Assembly (NCBI GenBank): GCA_035513175.1
Contig: DATKCN010000035.1
Span: 1 to 36,296 of the forward strand
Source of the DNA: DATKCN01 sp035513175
GTDB lineage: Bacteria > Chloroflexota > Chloroflexia > Thermomicrobiales > CFX8
Direction: 5' to 3'
Length of the DNA: 36,296 nt
In this document: piece after piece, positions 17,017 through 23,968 of the stretch
How positions within the stretch are numbered: position 1 is the stretch's first letter
Layout of the letters: each line of letters begins with the position of its first letter
Made by a program: the position numbers and the translations under genes
Notes under the pieces: model-generated
What the model was told of the DNA's origin: nothing
The model's database searches: none
Seen by the model: the letters and a program-made list of their open reading frames with translations, nothing else

Positions 17017-18327
17017 TCACGTGCCCTCGACCCCGGCTGCGGCGCTGGCCACGCGATCCTCCTGCGGCTCAGGTGCGTTTCGCAGCGTGCGCAATGGAGA
17101 GCAGGCGACCCACGCTCCGGCAACCAGCATGCCGGCGGCGCCGGCAACGAGCGTTTCCCGCAGGCCGATCATCTCGCCAAGGAAGCCGCCGATCAGCGCT
17201 CCTACCGGGATCACCCCGGCGTTCATGAAGCGCATCGTCGCGCTGGCCCTCCCAAGCACGCGGTCCGGCACGAGCGACTGTCGTAAGGAGATTTCGTTGA
17301 TCGTTGCGACGACCAGCGCCGACCACTGCAGGAATTCCGCGGCCAGCACAATCGGAACCTCGAAGCGCGGCACAGCCACTGCCAAAGGCACGAGCAGACC
17401 ACCGACGCCAAACAGCACCCTGCCCAGAATAATCGTCGGGCCGATGCCGAGACGGCGCCCGATCGGCTCGGCAATCAATGAGCCGACGATGGCGCCCACG
17501 CCGCCCAGGCTGAAAACCAGCCCGACCTGTGTCGCGCTGAACCCCAGGTCCTCGATCATGTACAGCACGTAGACGGCGAGGAACAGATAGCCGAACAGAT
17601 TGGTTGTAGCCCCAGTCCCGGCGATCGCGCGCAGCGCCGGATTGCCGAATATGGCCCGCAACCCCTCGCCGATCTCCCGGCGGACATGCAGCGTGGCGGC
17701 GCGCTCCGGCTCCGGCTCGACGGCGCGAATGCGCAGCAGGAAGATTGCCGAGAGCAGGTAGGTGACCGCGTCGACGAGAATCGCCAGCGGCGCGGAAAGC
17801 ACGCCGACGAGCCCTCCCGCGGCGCCTGGTCCGGCCACCTGCGCGGCCGATGCGCTGGCCTGGAGCTTGGCGTTGCCCTCGGTCAACTGCTCGCGCGCGA
17901 CGATGCTGGGCAGGTACGAGATGTAGGCCACATCGAAGAAGAGCGACTGCACGCCGACGAGGAAGGCGACGACGTATAGCATCTCGATGCGCAGCAGGCC
18001 AAACGCCCAGGCGATCGGCATGGTGAAGAGCAGCAGCGCCCGCCCGAAGTCGGCGGCGATCATGATGATTCGGCGGCGCAGCCGATCGACCCACACACCG
18101 GCGAACAGGCTCAGCAGCAGATAGGGAAGCGTGCCCGCCGCCACGAGCATGCCCATCTGGGACGCGGACGCGCCCAGCACCAGCGCGGCCGTGAGCGGCA
18201 GCGCGACAAGCGTGATCTGGGAACCGAACTGCGAGATCGACTCCGCCGCCCACAGTTGACGGAAGTCGGCATTGGACCACAGTGTGCCGCTACGGGGCTG
18301 CCGAAGCCGAGACACGAGCTTGAGCAT
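17017..18327 (-). CDS. MFS efflux transporter (MFS_3 / EntS-like)
   Basis: A major facilitator with about 12 membrane helices, predicted to export a small molecule (drug, siderophore or macrolide types are known in this subgroup). The ATG at 18327 follows GGGAG; an in-frame start at 18387 would add 20 residues over the palindrome region. Conserved MFS features include FRQLWAAESISQFGSQIT at the first helix, the loop-2 motif as GVWVDRLRRR, and the second-half equivalent AEPIGRRLGIGP. FDVAYISYLPSIV and QASASAAQVAGPGAAGGLVG are typical of the EntS/MFS_3 group. At 436 residues it has normal length. An 18-bp palindrome lies just before the start, which suggests repressor control. It stands alone, and no cognate regulator is adjacent. 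The substrate is not predictable. Confidence 0.92.
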   Translation of the reverse strand: MLKLVSRLRQPRSGTLWSNADFRQLWAAESISQFGSQITLVALPLTAALVLGASASQMGMLVAAGTLPYLLLSLFAGVWVDRLRRRIIMIAADFGRALLLFTMPIAWAFGLLRIEMLYVVAFLVGVQSLFFDVAYISYLPSIVAREQLTEGNAKLQASASAAQVAGPGAAGGLVGVLSAPLAILVDAVTYLLSAIFLLRIRAVEPEPERAATLHVRREIGEGLRAIFGNPALRAIAGTGATTNLFGYLFLAVYVLYMIEDLGFSATQVGLVFSLGGVGAIVGSLIAEPIGRRLGIGPTIILGRVLFGVGGLLVPLAVAVPRFEVPIVLAAEFLQWSALVVATINEISLRQSLVPDRVLGRASATMRFMNAGVIPVGALIGGFLGEMIGLRETLVAGAAGMLVAGAWVACSPLRTLRNAPEPQEDRVASAAAGVEGT

Positions 18328-18338
18328 GTGCGTAAGAC

Positions 18339-18356
18339 TCCCGATTCGAATCGGGA
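18339..18356. promoter_or_regulatory. 18-bp perfect palindrome, candidate operator of the MFS exporter
   Basis: TCCCGATTCGAATCGGGA is self-complementary over all 18 bases and centred about 20 bp before the exporter ATG (18327), overlapping the ribosome-site area of its mRNA. The position fits an operator for a dimeric repressor (TetR/MarR-type), or an mRNA hairpin that could mask the start. No regulator gene is adjacent. Confidence 0.5.
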
Positions 18357-18710
18357 AGGGCGGTGTGCGCCCGCTCCCGCTGTCCACCTGCGCGTTCCTC
18401 AGGACAGCGGGAGATCCATCATCCTTACGTCGAGCTCACTCCACCGGTCCCGCTGCGCGGTGTCCGGCGACATCTCACGTCTCATCGAGGACTCCATCAT
18501 TGAACGCCAGGCGGCGCTCAGGTTACCGCCGCATTGTACAAGCGGCGCGAACGCTCGGACACGGCCGAGGCGGCGGGATCGGTCCGGTACGACAGAACAG
18601 GTGGCGACAGAAGCGGCCTGTTCGCGCGATGGGTCGCGGGGCGTTATTCTTTGGAGTGAGCCCGGCAATATCGCGATCCACGGGCAGGACGAATTTTGAG
18701 GAGTGACGAC
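18357..18710. other. Divergent intergenic region, exporter / serine hydrolase
   Basis: About 350 bp with no gene I can support. A TATTCT (18645-18650) could be the -10 of the serine hydrolase, but there is no good -35 at 16-18 bp. A GAGGAG at 18698-18703 is the ribosome site of the hydrolase. No RNA structure stands out. Confidence 0.4.
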
Positions 18711-19616
18711 GTGAGCGCGACGACGGCAGACGCAACTCGAGCGCTGGAACAGGTTATCGATGGCGTGGACGGCAGCATCGGCGTCGCGGCCTGGCCGGTC
18801 GGCAAGCCCGATGTCTACATCGGCGTGAACATGGACGAGCTGTACCCAACGGCGAGCACGCTGAAAATTCCGCTGCTCTACGCGCTGTACCAGATGGTAG
18901 ACCGGGACGAGGTTCACTTGTGGAATCGCATCCCGATCGACGCCCACCACCGCGTGCCGGGCTCCGGCGTGCTGCAGGACCTCGACATCGGCCTGGAGCC
19001 GACCATCCGCGATCTGGCGACCCTGATGACCGTCGTGAGCGACAATCAGGCGACCGACATGCTCTACAGCATCGTGGGAATGAACCGCATCCACGCCGCT
19101 CTGGACGGGCTCGGCCTGCATCGGACCCGCATCCCGATGCCCACCAAGGCGCTGCTATACGACTACGTTGGCCTGAACCCGGACAACCCCGCGCACACCT
19201 ACGAACTGGCCATCCAGCGCATGCGTGACAAGCAGTTCAACTACGCGGGCGCCGCCTGGTCGGATCAGGAAGGCAGTGGCAACGACCTCACGACGCCCCG
19301 CGAAATGTCGGCCATGTGCGACGCGATCGAGCAGGGCATCGGGCTCAGCTCCAGCGCCCGTGAGGGGGTGGTCGACATCATGAAGCGCCAGAAAATCAAC
19401 GACCGCATCCCGGCAGGAGTGCCTGAAGGAGTCGACATCGCGCACAAGACGGGGTCGATCAAGGGAGTGCGCAACGACTCCGGCATCGTCTACGCGCCGA
19501 ACGTGGCGTACGTCATATCGTTGTTTTCGAAGCATCTCAGCGACGAAAAGGCCGGTGTGGTCGCGCTGGCCGAACTGTCTCGCATTGTCTGGAACGCCTT
19601 TGGGGAGGGTGCGTGA
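18711..19616 (+). CDS. Serine hydrolase of the class A beta-lactamase fold, no signal peptide
   Basis: A penicillin-recognising-fold hydrolase. The GTG at 18711 follows GAGGAG by 7 nt. The three fold motifs are present: SxxK as Ser49-TL-Lys52, the SDN loop at 110-112 (VVSDNQATD), and KTG in AHKTGSIKG near residue 245. A Glu-containing omega loop (ExxLN, needed for deacylating beta-lactams in class A) is not seen; that area reads YVGLNPDNPAHT. There is no signal peptide or lipobox, so it looks cytoplasmic, unlike true beta-lactamases. Its stop overlaps the CoA transferase start as GTGA, implying a joint role. It is better called an amidase/esterase of unknown substrate than a resistance gene. 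The fold call is sound; the function is open. Confidence 0.88.
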   Translation: MSATTADATRALEQVIDGVDGSIGVAAWPVGKPDVYIGVNMDELYPTASTLKIPLLYALYQMVDRDEVHLWNRIPIDAHHRVPGSGVLQDLDIGLEPTIRDLATLMTVVSDNQATDMLYSIVGMNRIHAALDGLGLHRTRIPMPTKALLYDYVGLNPDNPAHTYELAIQRMRDKQFNYAGAAWSDQEGSGNDLTTPREMSAMCDAIEQGIGLSSSAREGVVDIMKRQKINDRIPAGVPEGVDIAHKTGSIKGVRNDSGIVYAPNVAYVISLFSKHLSDEKAGVVALAELSRIVWNAFGEGA

Positions 19617-20806
19617 GCAACGGAGGACCACTGGCCGGCATCCGCGTCGTCGATCTGACGCGGGTGATGTCAGGGCCGTACTGCTCGATGATGCTGGCCG
19701 ACATGGGCGCCGACGTCATCAAGGTCGAGGCGCCCGGCAAGGGGGACGACACTCGCGCCTGGGGTCCGCCATGGGTCGATGGCCCGGACGGAGCGCGGGA
19801 GTCGGCCTACTATCTGTCCGTCAACCGCAACAAGCGCTCGATCGTGCTCGATTTGAAGAGTGAGTTCGGCAAGGACATCCTCTGGCGATTGATCGACCGG
19901 GGCGACGTTGTCCTTGAAAACTTTTCGCCCGGCACGGCTGCGCGGCTGGGCTTCGGCGCGGAGGCCGTGCGCGCCCGCAAGCCCGGCATCGTCTACTGTT
20001 CGGTGTCCGGCTTCGGGCAGACTGGCCCCGCCAGCCAGCGCACGGCCTACGACCTGATCGTGCAGGGCATGAGCGGGATGATGAGCGTCACCGGCCCGCC
20101 GGGCCAGCCAACCAAGTTCGGCGTGCCGATTGCCGACATCGCCGCTGGCATGTTCGCCGCGTTCGCGATCTCGTCGGCGCTGTTTCACCGCGAGAAGACG
20201 GGCGAGGGGCAGGTCATCGACACCTCGATGCTCGGCGGGCAGGTCGCGTTACTGTCCTACCAGGCCGCCATCTACTTCGCGACGCACGAGATCCCGCCGA
20301 GCACCTGGAACGCGCACCCGATCGTCGCGCCCTACCAGACCTTTCCGACGAAGGACGGCTTCGTCAACATCGCGGTCGGCAACGACGGGCTGTGGGCCCG
20401 CTTCGTAGCCGCCATGGCGATGGAGCAGCGCGTGGCAGACGACGCGCGCTTCGTCGACAACTCGGGACGCATCACGAACCTGCCGGCTCTGGCGGAGATC
20501 ATTGAAGACGTATTCAAGGACTGCACGACAGCTGAGATCGTCGCGCGCCTGGACGCCGCCAACGTGCCCAGCGGCCCGATCTACACGCTCCCAGAGGTGT
20601 TCGCTGACCCCCAGGCTCGGCACGCGCAGCTGGAGCGGCGCATCGCGCACCCAACGCTGGGCGAGGTGTCGGTGACCGGGTTCCCGTACACGCTGTCGGC
20701 GACGGACGCGTCTCTGCGGCGCCATCCGCCGTTGCATGGTGAGCACACGGCGGAGGTGCTGCGGGAGCTGGGGTTGAGCGAGGATGAGATCGTCGGGCGT
20801 CGCTGA
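19613..20806 (+). CDS. CoA transferase family III (CaiB/BaiF-like)
   Basis: An enzyme moving CoA between carboxylic acids through an aspartyl-CoA anhydride. The GTG at 19613 overlaps the preceding stop. The family start is classic: GIRVVDLTRVMSGPYCSMML, then LADMGADVIKVEAPGKGDDT. The catalytic aspartate is Asp147 in RTAYDLIVQGMSG, preceded by YCSVSGFGQTGP. The 397 residues and the C-terminal part (NVPSGPIYTLPEVFADPQA, then HPTLGEVSVTGFP) fit formyl-, carnitinyl-, succinyl- or mesaconyl-CoA transferases, which cannot be separated by eye. No acyl-CoA ligase or dehydrogenase is nearby. Translational coupling to the serine hydrolase suggests that enzyme makes or uses the acid partner, but this is inference. 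Confidence 0.93.
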   Translation: MSNGGPLAGIRVVDLTRVMSGPYCSMMLADMGADVIKVEAPGKGDDTRAWGPPWVDGPDGARESAYYLSVNRNKRSIVLDLKSEFGKDILWRLIDRGDVVLENFSPGTAARLGFGAEAVRARKPGIVYCSVSGFGQTGPASQRTAYDLIVQGMSGMMSVTGPPGQPTKFGVPIADIAAGMFAAFAISSALFHREKTGEGQVIDTSMLGGQVALLSYQAAIYFATHEIPPSTWNAHPIVAPYQTFPTKDGFVNIAVGNDGLWARFVAAMAMEQRVADDARFVDNSGRITNLPALAEIIEDVFKDCTTAEIVARLDAANVPSGPIYTLPEVFADPQARHAQLERRIAHPTLGEVSVTGFPYTLSATDASLRRHPPLHGEHTAEVLRELGLSEDEIVGRR

Positions 20807-20835
20807 TCGGCGCCGGGCGCGCACGTGAGAGAGCC

Positions 20836-21441
20836 ATGTCGACCGAGCCGCGAACGATCTACACCATCGGTCACTCAAATCAGACGATGGAGGCATTCCT
20901 CGATCTGCTGCGGCAGCATGGGATCGAAGCGCTGGCGGACGTGCGCTCCGCGCCGTACTCCGGCTACGTGCCGCACTTCAACGTCGACGAGCTGCAGTAC
21001 GCCATCCTTGACGCCGGCCTGCAGTACGTCTATCTGGGCCGTGAGCTTGGCGGCAGGCCCGACGACGACTCGATGTACGACGAGGATGGCCACGTCCTCT
21101 ACCGGCGGGTCGCCGAGTCCGCCCAGTTTCGAGCGGGCCTGGAGCGGCTGAAGGAGGCCAGCGAGCGCGTCCGCGTGGCGTTGATGTGTAGCGAGGAGGA
21201 CCCTGACGAGTGCCACCGCAGGCTGCTGGTCGGGCGCGTGCTGATCGACGAGGGTCACACGATTCTGCACATCAGAGGAGATGGGCGGCTTGACACCGAG
21301 GCCGATCTGCCGCAACATGACATCGAGGCGCCGACACAAATGTCGTTCCTGTCGGAGCCCGGCAGACGGGAGACCGACCCATGGAGATCTACACAATCGG
21401 TTTCACGAAGAAGTCCGCCGCCGAGTTCTTCAGACTCCTGA
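20836..21441 (+). CDS. DUF488 family protein, first of two paralogues
   Basis: A soluble DUF488 protein; the family has conserved Asp/Arg and Cys/His motifs and no established activity. The ATG at 20836 follows GAGAGAG. The start TIYTIGHSNQTMEAFLDLL and LADVRSAPYSGYVPHF match the family N-terminus, and LMCSEEDPDECHRRLLVGRV is the C-terminal signature. Between them, VYLGRELGGRPDD is also typical. At 201 residues it is a usual length. The last 20 residues, rich in Ser, Arg and Pro, overlap the start of the next gene by 61 bp and probably have no folded role. It is first of a three-gene run with a second DUF488 and a dual-OB-like protein, so they likely act together. Confidence 0.9.
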   Translation: MSTEPRTIYTIGHSNQTMEAFLDLLRQHGIEALADVRSAPYSGYVPHFNVDELQYAILDAGLQYVYLGRELGGRPDDDSMYDEDGHVLYRRVAESAQFRAGLERLKEASERVRVALMCSEEDPDECHRRLLVGRVLIDEGHTILHIRGDGRLDTEADLPQHDIEAPTQMSFLSEPGRRETDPWRSTQSVSRRSPPPSSSDS

Positions 21442-21818
21442 AAGTCAACGACATCCGACGGATCGTCGACATTCGCCTTAGCAACTCAGGACAGCTCGCG
21501 GGCTTCACCAAGCAGGACGATCTGCAATTCTTCCTCTCCGAAATTTGCGACGCGGACTACGTCCATGAGCCGATGCTGGCGCCGACGAAAGAGCTGCTGT
21601 CGTCGTACCGCGACAAGCAGTGTTCGTGGGCTGAATACGAGCGGGTGTTCGACGGGCTGATGCAGGAGCGATGCATAGACGAGAACATCGACCGTTCGCT
21701 CTTCGCCCAACGGTCGGCGCTGCTGTGCAGCGAGCCGACAGCGGACCAGTGTCACCGACGGCTCGTCGCCGAATATCTGCAACGGGCCTGGGGGAACGTC
21801 GACATCGTGCATCTGTAG
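21381..21818 (+). CDS. DUF488 family protein, second paralogue
   Basis: A shorter (145-residue) DUF488 protein, the divergent sister of the previous gene. The ATG at 21381 has GGGAGA 8 nt upstream, inside the first gene. It opens with IYTIGFTKKSAAEFFRLL and IVDIRLSNSGQLAGFTKQDD, and keeps the C-terminal signature as LLCSEPTADQCHRRLVAEYL. The segment from 55 to 95 (YVHEPMLAPTKELLSSYRDK) differs from the first copy and matches the short DUF488 subgroup, so the two are distinct subfamilies rather than a recent duplication. The conserved Cys/His pair in both suggests a shared chemistry. Its stop is 14 bp before the dual-OB-like gene. The function is unknown. Confidence 0.9.
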   Translation: MEIYTIGFTKKSAAEFFRLLKVNDIRRIVDIRLSNSGQLAGFTKQDDLQFFLSEICDADYVHEPMLAPTKELLSSYRDKQCSWAEYERVFDGLMQERCIDENIDRSLFAQRSALLCSEPTADQCHRRLVAEYLQRAWGNVDIVHL

Positions 21819-21832
21819 CTCGGGGCCGGAGA

Positions 21833-22579
21833 GTGCGCATCGTCGTCAATCACCTGACTCGAATGGAACCGGACTTCGTGTGCGCCGCCGGAATCGATGT
21901 CGAAACCGGCAGGCATGTCCGTCCGATTCAGAATCGGAGACTGCGCGTTGTGGATTGCGCGACGCTGGGCGGACCGTACGACATCGGAACGGTGCTCGAG
22001 TTCAGCCGGACGCGCGCTCGCCCGGAGCCGCCGGAAGTTGAAGACCACGAGTACATGGTGCAGGCGCTCCAACCGGTCGGACGCCTCGCGGCGGAGGAGT
22101 TCTGGAACGTGCTCGTCGTAGCCGCTGGAGATCGCTTGCAGAAAATCTTCGGACGAGAACTGCGACGCGTCCGCGACACCTGCGCAACGGCGCGGGGAAG
22201 GGGCATCGCTTCTCTCGGCTGCGTCTGGCCAACGCAGATTGTTGACATCGCTGTCAGTAGACGCCGAGACCTGTTTGGCGAGCATGACTCGATCCGGATC
22301 GAGTTGATGATGGCCCGAAGTCGCTTCCGGTTTCCCGTCACTGATCTGCGGCTGTTTCAGCTTGACGAACAGCGCGTGAACTGGATGGTCAACCAACCGG
22401 CGCTCGACTCAATCACCGGGCGGATTCAGCGAAACGTGCCCGTGATTCTCAGCGTTGGACTATCCCGCGCGTGGCAACGCCGCGGCGAAACCGGGCCCCG
22501 GCATTGGCTACAGGTCAACAATATCCATCTCGCCGACGATCCGCTGTGGAGCGTCGCGCCGGACTCCACTCATCGATAG
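21833..22579 (+). CDS. Dual OB-like domain protein linked to DUF488
   Basis: The GTG at 21833 is chosen because it gives the N-terminus RIVVNHLTRMEPDFVCAAG, which I recall as the opening of dual OB-containing proteins; a GGAG sits too close to it, so a CGGGG at 21821-21825 may serve as the ribosome site. The 248 residues continue with IDVETGRHVRPIQNRRLR and YDIGTVLEFSRTRARPEPPE in the first half and with VPVILSVGLSRAWQRRG and HWLQVNNIHLADDPLW at the end. OB folds usually bind nucleic acid. The pattern supports two barrels separated by a helical linker (about 95-150). It follows two DUF488 genes with a 14-bp gap. The family name rests on memory and should be tested by a profile search. Confidence 0.72.
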   Translation: MRIVVNHLTRMEPDFVCAAGIDVETGRHVRPIQNRRLRVVDCATLGGPYDIGTVLEFSRTRARPEPPEVEDHEYMVQALQPVGRLAAEEFWNVLVVAAGDRLQKIFGRELRRVRDTCATARGRGIASLGCVWPTQIVDIAVSRRRDLFGEHDSIRIELMMARSRFRFPVTDLRLFQLDEQRVNWMVNQPALDSITGRIQRNVPVILSVGLSRAWQRRGETGPRHWLQVNNIHLADDPLWSVAPDSTHR

Positions 22580-22599
22580 CGTGGAGGGTCAATCAACCG

Positions 22600-23817
22600 T
22601 CAACCGTAGCGTTGCGTCCACTCCCGAAGCTCATCCCAGGCTTCGGCAGACAACTCGTCGTCGGTCAGGAAGTCGAGCGCGGTCCAGGCCATCGCGGTCG
22701 AGACCTTGATGAACTGATCGTAGCCGAACTCTGAGCCGGAGGCGTCGACGACCTGCTGGGAGTGGTGCGGGATGGGGTCAGGGCTGATGGCGAAGTAGCC
22801 GGTGACGCTCGGCACGTGGTACGAGACGTTGCCGAGGTCGGTGGAAGCCATCGTGCGGCCCTTCAGCGGCTTAGAGAGGTCCATTCCAGCCTCGGCCATG
22901 TTCGCCTGGAACTGGCGTCCGAGCACGTAGCTGGGCCGCTTGTCGGCATACGGGTGTTCCCTCTGTTGCACCTTCAGCTCGCAACCAGTCGCCAGCGCCG
23001 CGCCTTCGGCGATGTTGCGCACCTTCACTGTCAGCTCATCCACCGCCTCCATGCTGGCGGCGCGGATGCCGAACTGGCAGCGGGCGTACTTCGGCACGAC
23101 GTTCACCGCCTCGCCGCCGTGCGTGACGATGCCGTGGATGCGCGTGTCCATGGTGACGTGCTGCCGCAATGCGTCGATGGCCTCGAAGACCTGGATCACG
23201 GCGTTGAGCGCGTTGACGCCGTTCTCCGGGTCGGCGGCGGCGTGGGCTGGCTTGCCGATGAACTCGAACGCGAAGCCGCTGGTCGCCAGGCTGGTCCCAT
23301 CCGGCCAATGCACTGCCGAGCCGGTCTCGTCGCAGTAGTGATGCACCATCAGCACGGCGTCGATGCCCTCGAACGCGCCCGCCCCCAGCAGCTTCACCTT
23401 CCCGCCGCCACCCTCTTCAGCGGGCGTGCCCATGATGACAACCGTCCCGGCCAGCTCGTCGATGACCTCGCTCAACCCCAGCGCGACGGCCAGGCCCGAG
23501 GCGCCGATGAGGTTATGCCCGCAGCCGTGGCCCGTGCCTTTCAGCGCGTCGTACTCGGAGAGGATAGCGACGGTCGGGCCGTCTCCTTTGTTCCCCTTCC
23601 GAGTCGCGAGGAAGGCCGTCGTCAGCCCTTTGTACGGCTTCTCGACCTCGAAGCCGGCCTCCCGCAGGTGGTCGGCGAGCAGTTGCGAGGCCATGTGCTC
23701 CTCATACCCCAGCTCCGGATTCAGGCGGATCGTCTCGCCAACCTCGACGAGATGATTTCGCTCGCGCTCGATCGCGTCGCGGACGCGATCGCGGAGGGTG
23801 GGGGCTGTAGCAATCAT
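22600..23817 (-). CDS. M20 family amidohydrolase, paralogue 1
   Basis: A metal-dependent amidohydrolase of the AbgA/AbgB and IAA-amino-acid hydrolase group (M20D), releasing amino acids from acyl or aryl amides. The ATG at 23817 has AGGAGG upstream. The 405 residues show the metal ligands GHGCGHNLIGASGLA (Cys and His), TPAEEGGGGKVKLL (Glu pair) and a C-terminal His in PDPIPHHSQQVVDAS; the dimerisation domain is near 175-290 (GKPAHAAADPENGVNALNAV). It is a clear tandem relative of the next gene, agreeing along the whole length. The gap between them holds inverted heptamer arrays. It ends 20 bp from the convergent dual-OB-like gene. The natural substrate is unknown. Confidence 0.93.
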   Translation of the reverse strand: MIATAPTLRDRVRDAIERERNHLVEVGETIRLNPELGYEEHMASQLLADHLREAGFEVEKPYKGLTTAFLATRKGNKGDGPTVAILSEYDALKGTGHGCGHNLIGASGLAVALGLSEVIDELAGTVVIMGTPAEEGGGGKVKLLGAGAFEGIDAVLMVHHYCDETGSAVHWPDGTSLATSGFAFEFIGKPAHAAADPENGVNALNAVIQVFEAIDALRQHVTMDTRIHGIVTHGGEAVNVVPKYARCQFGIRAASMEAVDELTVKVRNIAEGAALATGCELKVQQREHPYADKRPSYVLGRQFQANMAEAGMDLSKPLKGRTMASTDLGNVSYHVPSVTGYFAISPDPIPHHSQQVVDASGSEFGYDQFIKVSTAMAWTALDFLTDDELSAEAWDELREWTQRYG

Positions 23818-23837
23818 GTGGCTGGGCCTCCTGCGTT

Positions 23838-23872
23838 GTGATGAGTGATGATTGATTGGTGACGCGCGATGC
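23838..23872 (+). repeat. Heptanucleotide array, plus orientation, between the two M20 genes
   Basis: Five consecutive 7-nt units of a GTGAYGN type (two identical GTGATGA, then degenerate copies) run on the plus strand, 20 bp upstream of the start of M20 paralogue 1. Together with the opposite array at 23948-23968 they form an inverted pair around a 75-bp core. The 13-base match GTGATGAGTGATG / CATCACTCATCAC is perfect. Confidence 0.65.
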
Positions 23873-23947
23873 GGGTGAAAGCTTCAGCGCGATCTCTACC
23901 GTTTCGCCATAGGGACATTCGACTCGAAGGGCCATGCCGGGGCGAAT

Positions 23948-23968
23948 ACGTCACGCATCACTCATCAC
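23948..23968 (-). repeat. Heptanucleotide array starting right after the M20 paralogue 2 stop codon
   Basis: Reading the minus strand, the base after the TAG (23971-23969) begins three 7-nt units of the form GTGAYGN (GTGATGA first). The phase relative to the stop is the same as at the aminotransferase array. It is inverted relative to the array at 23838-23872. Confidence 0.65.

Noticed and set aside
17017..18280. Second minus-strand frame (403 codons) inside the MFS gene
   Set aside because: Arg/Ala/Gly-rich shadow in another frame of a clear 12-helix transporter.
18711..19616. Antibiotic-resistance beta-lactamase
   Set aside because: No signal peptide and no visible catalytic Glu in the omega loop; only the fold motifs are shared.
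22586..22603. Two heptamers (GGTTGAC, GGTTGAT) at the stop of M20 paralogue 1
   Set aside because: Only two units and partly inside the coding sequence; likely chance, though it fits the wider pattern of arrays at stops.
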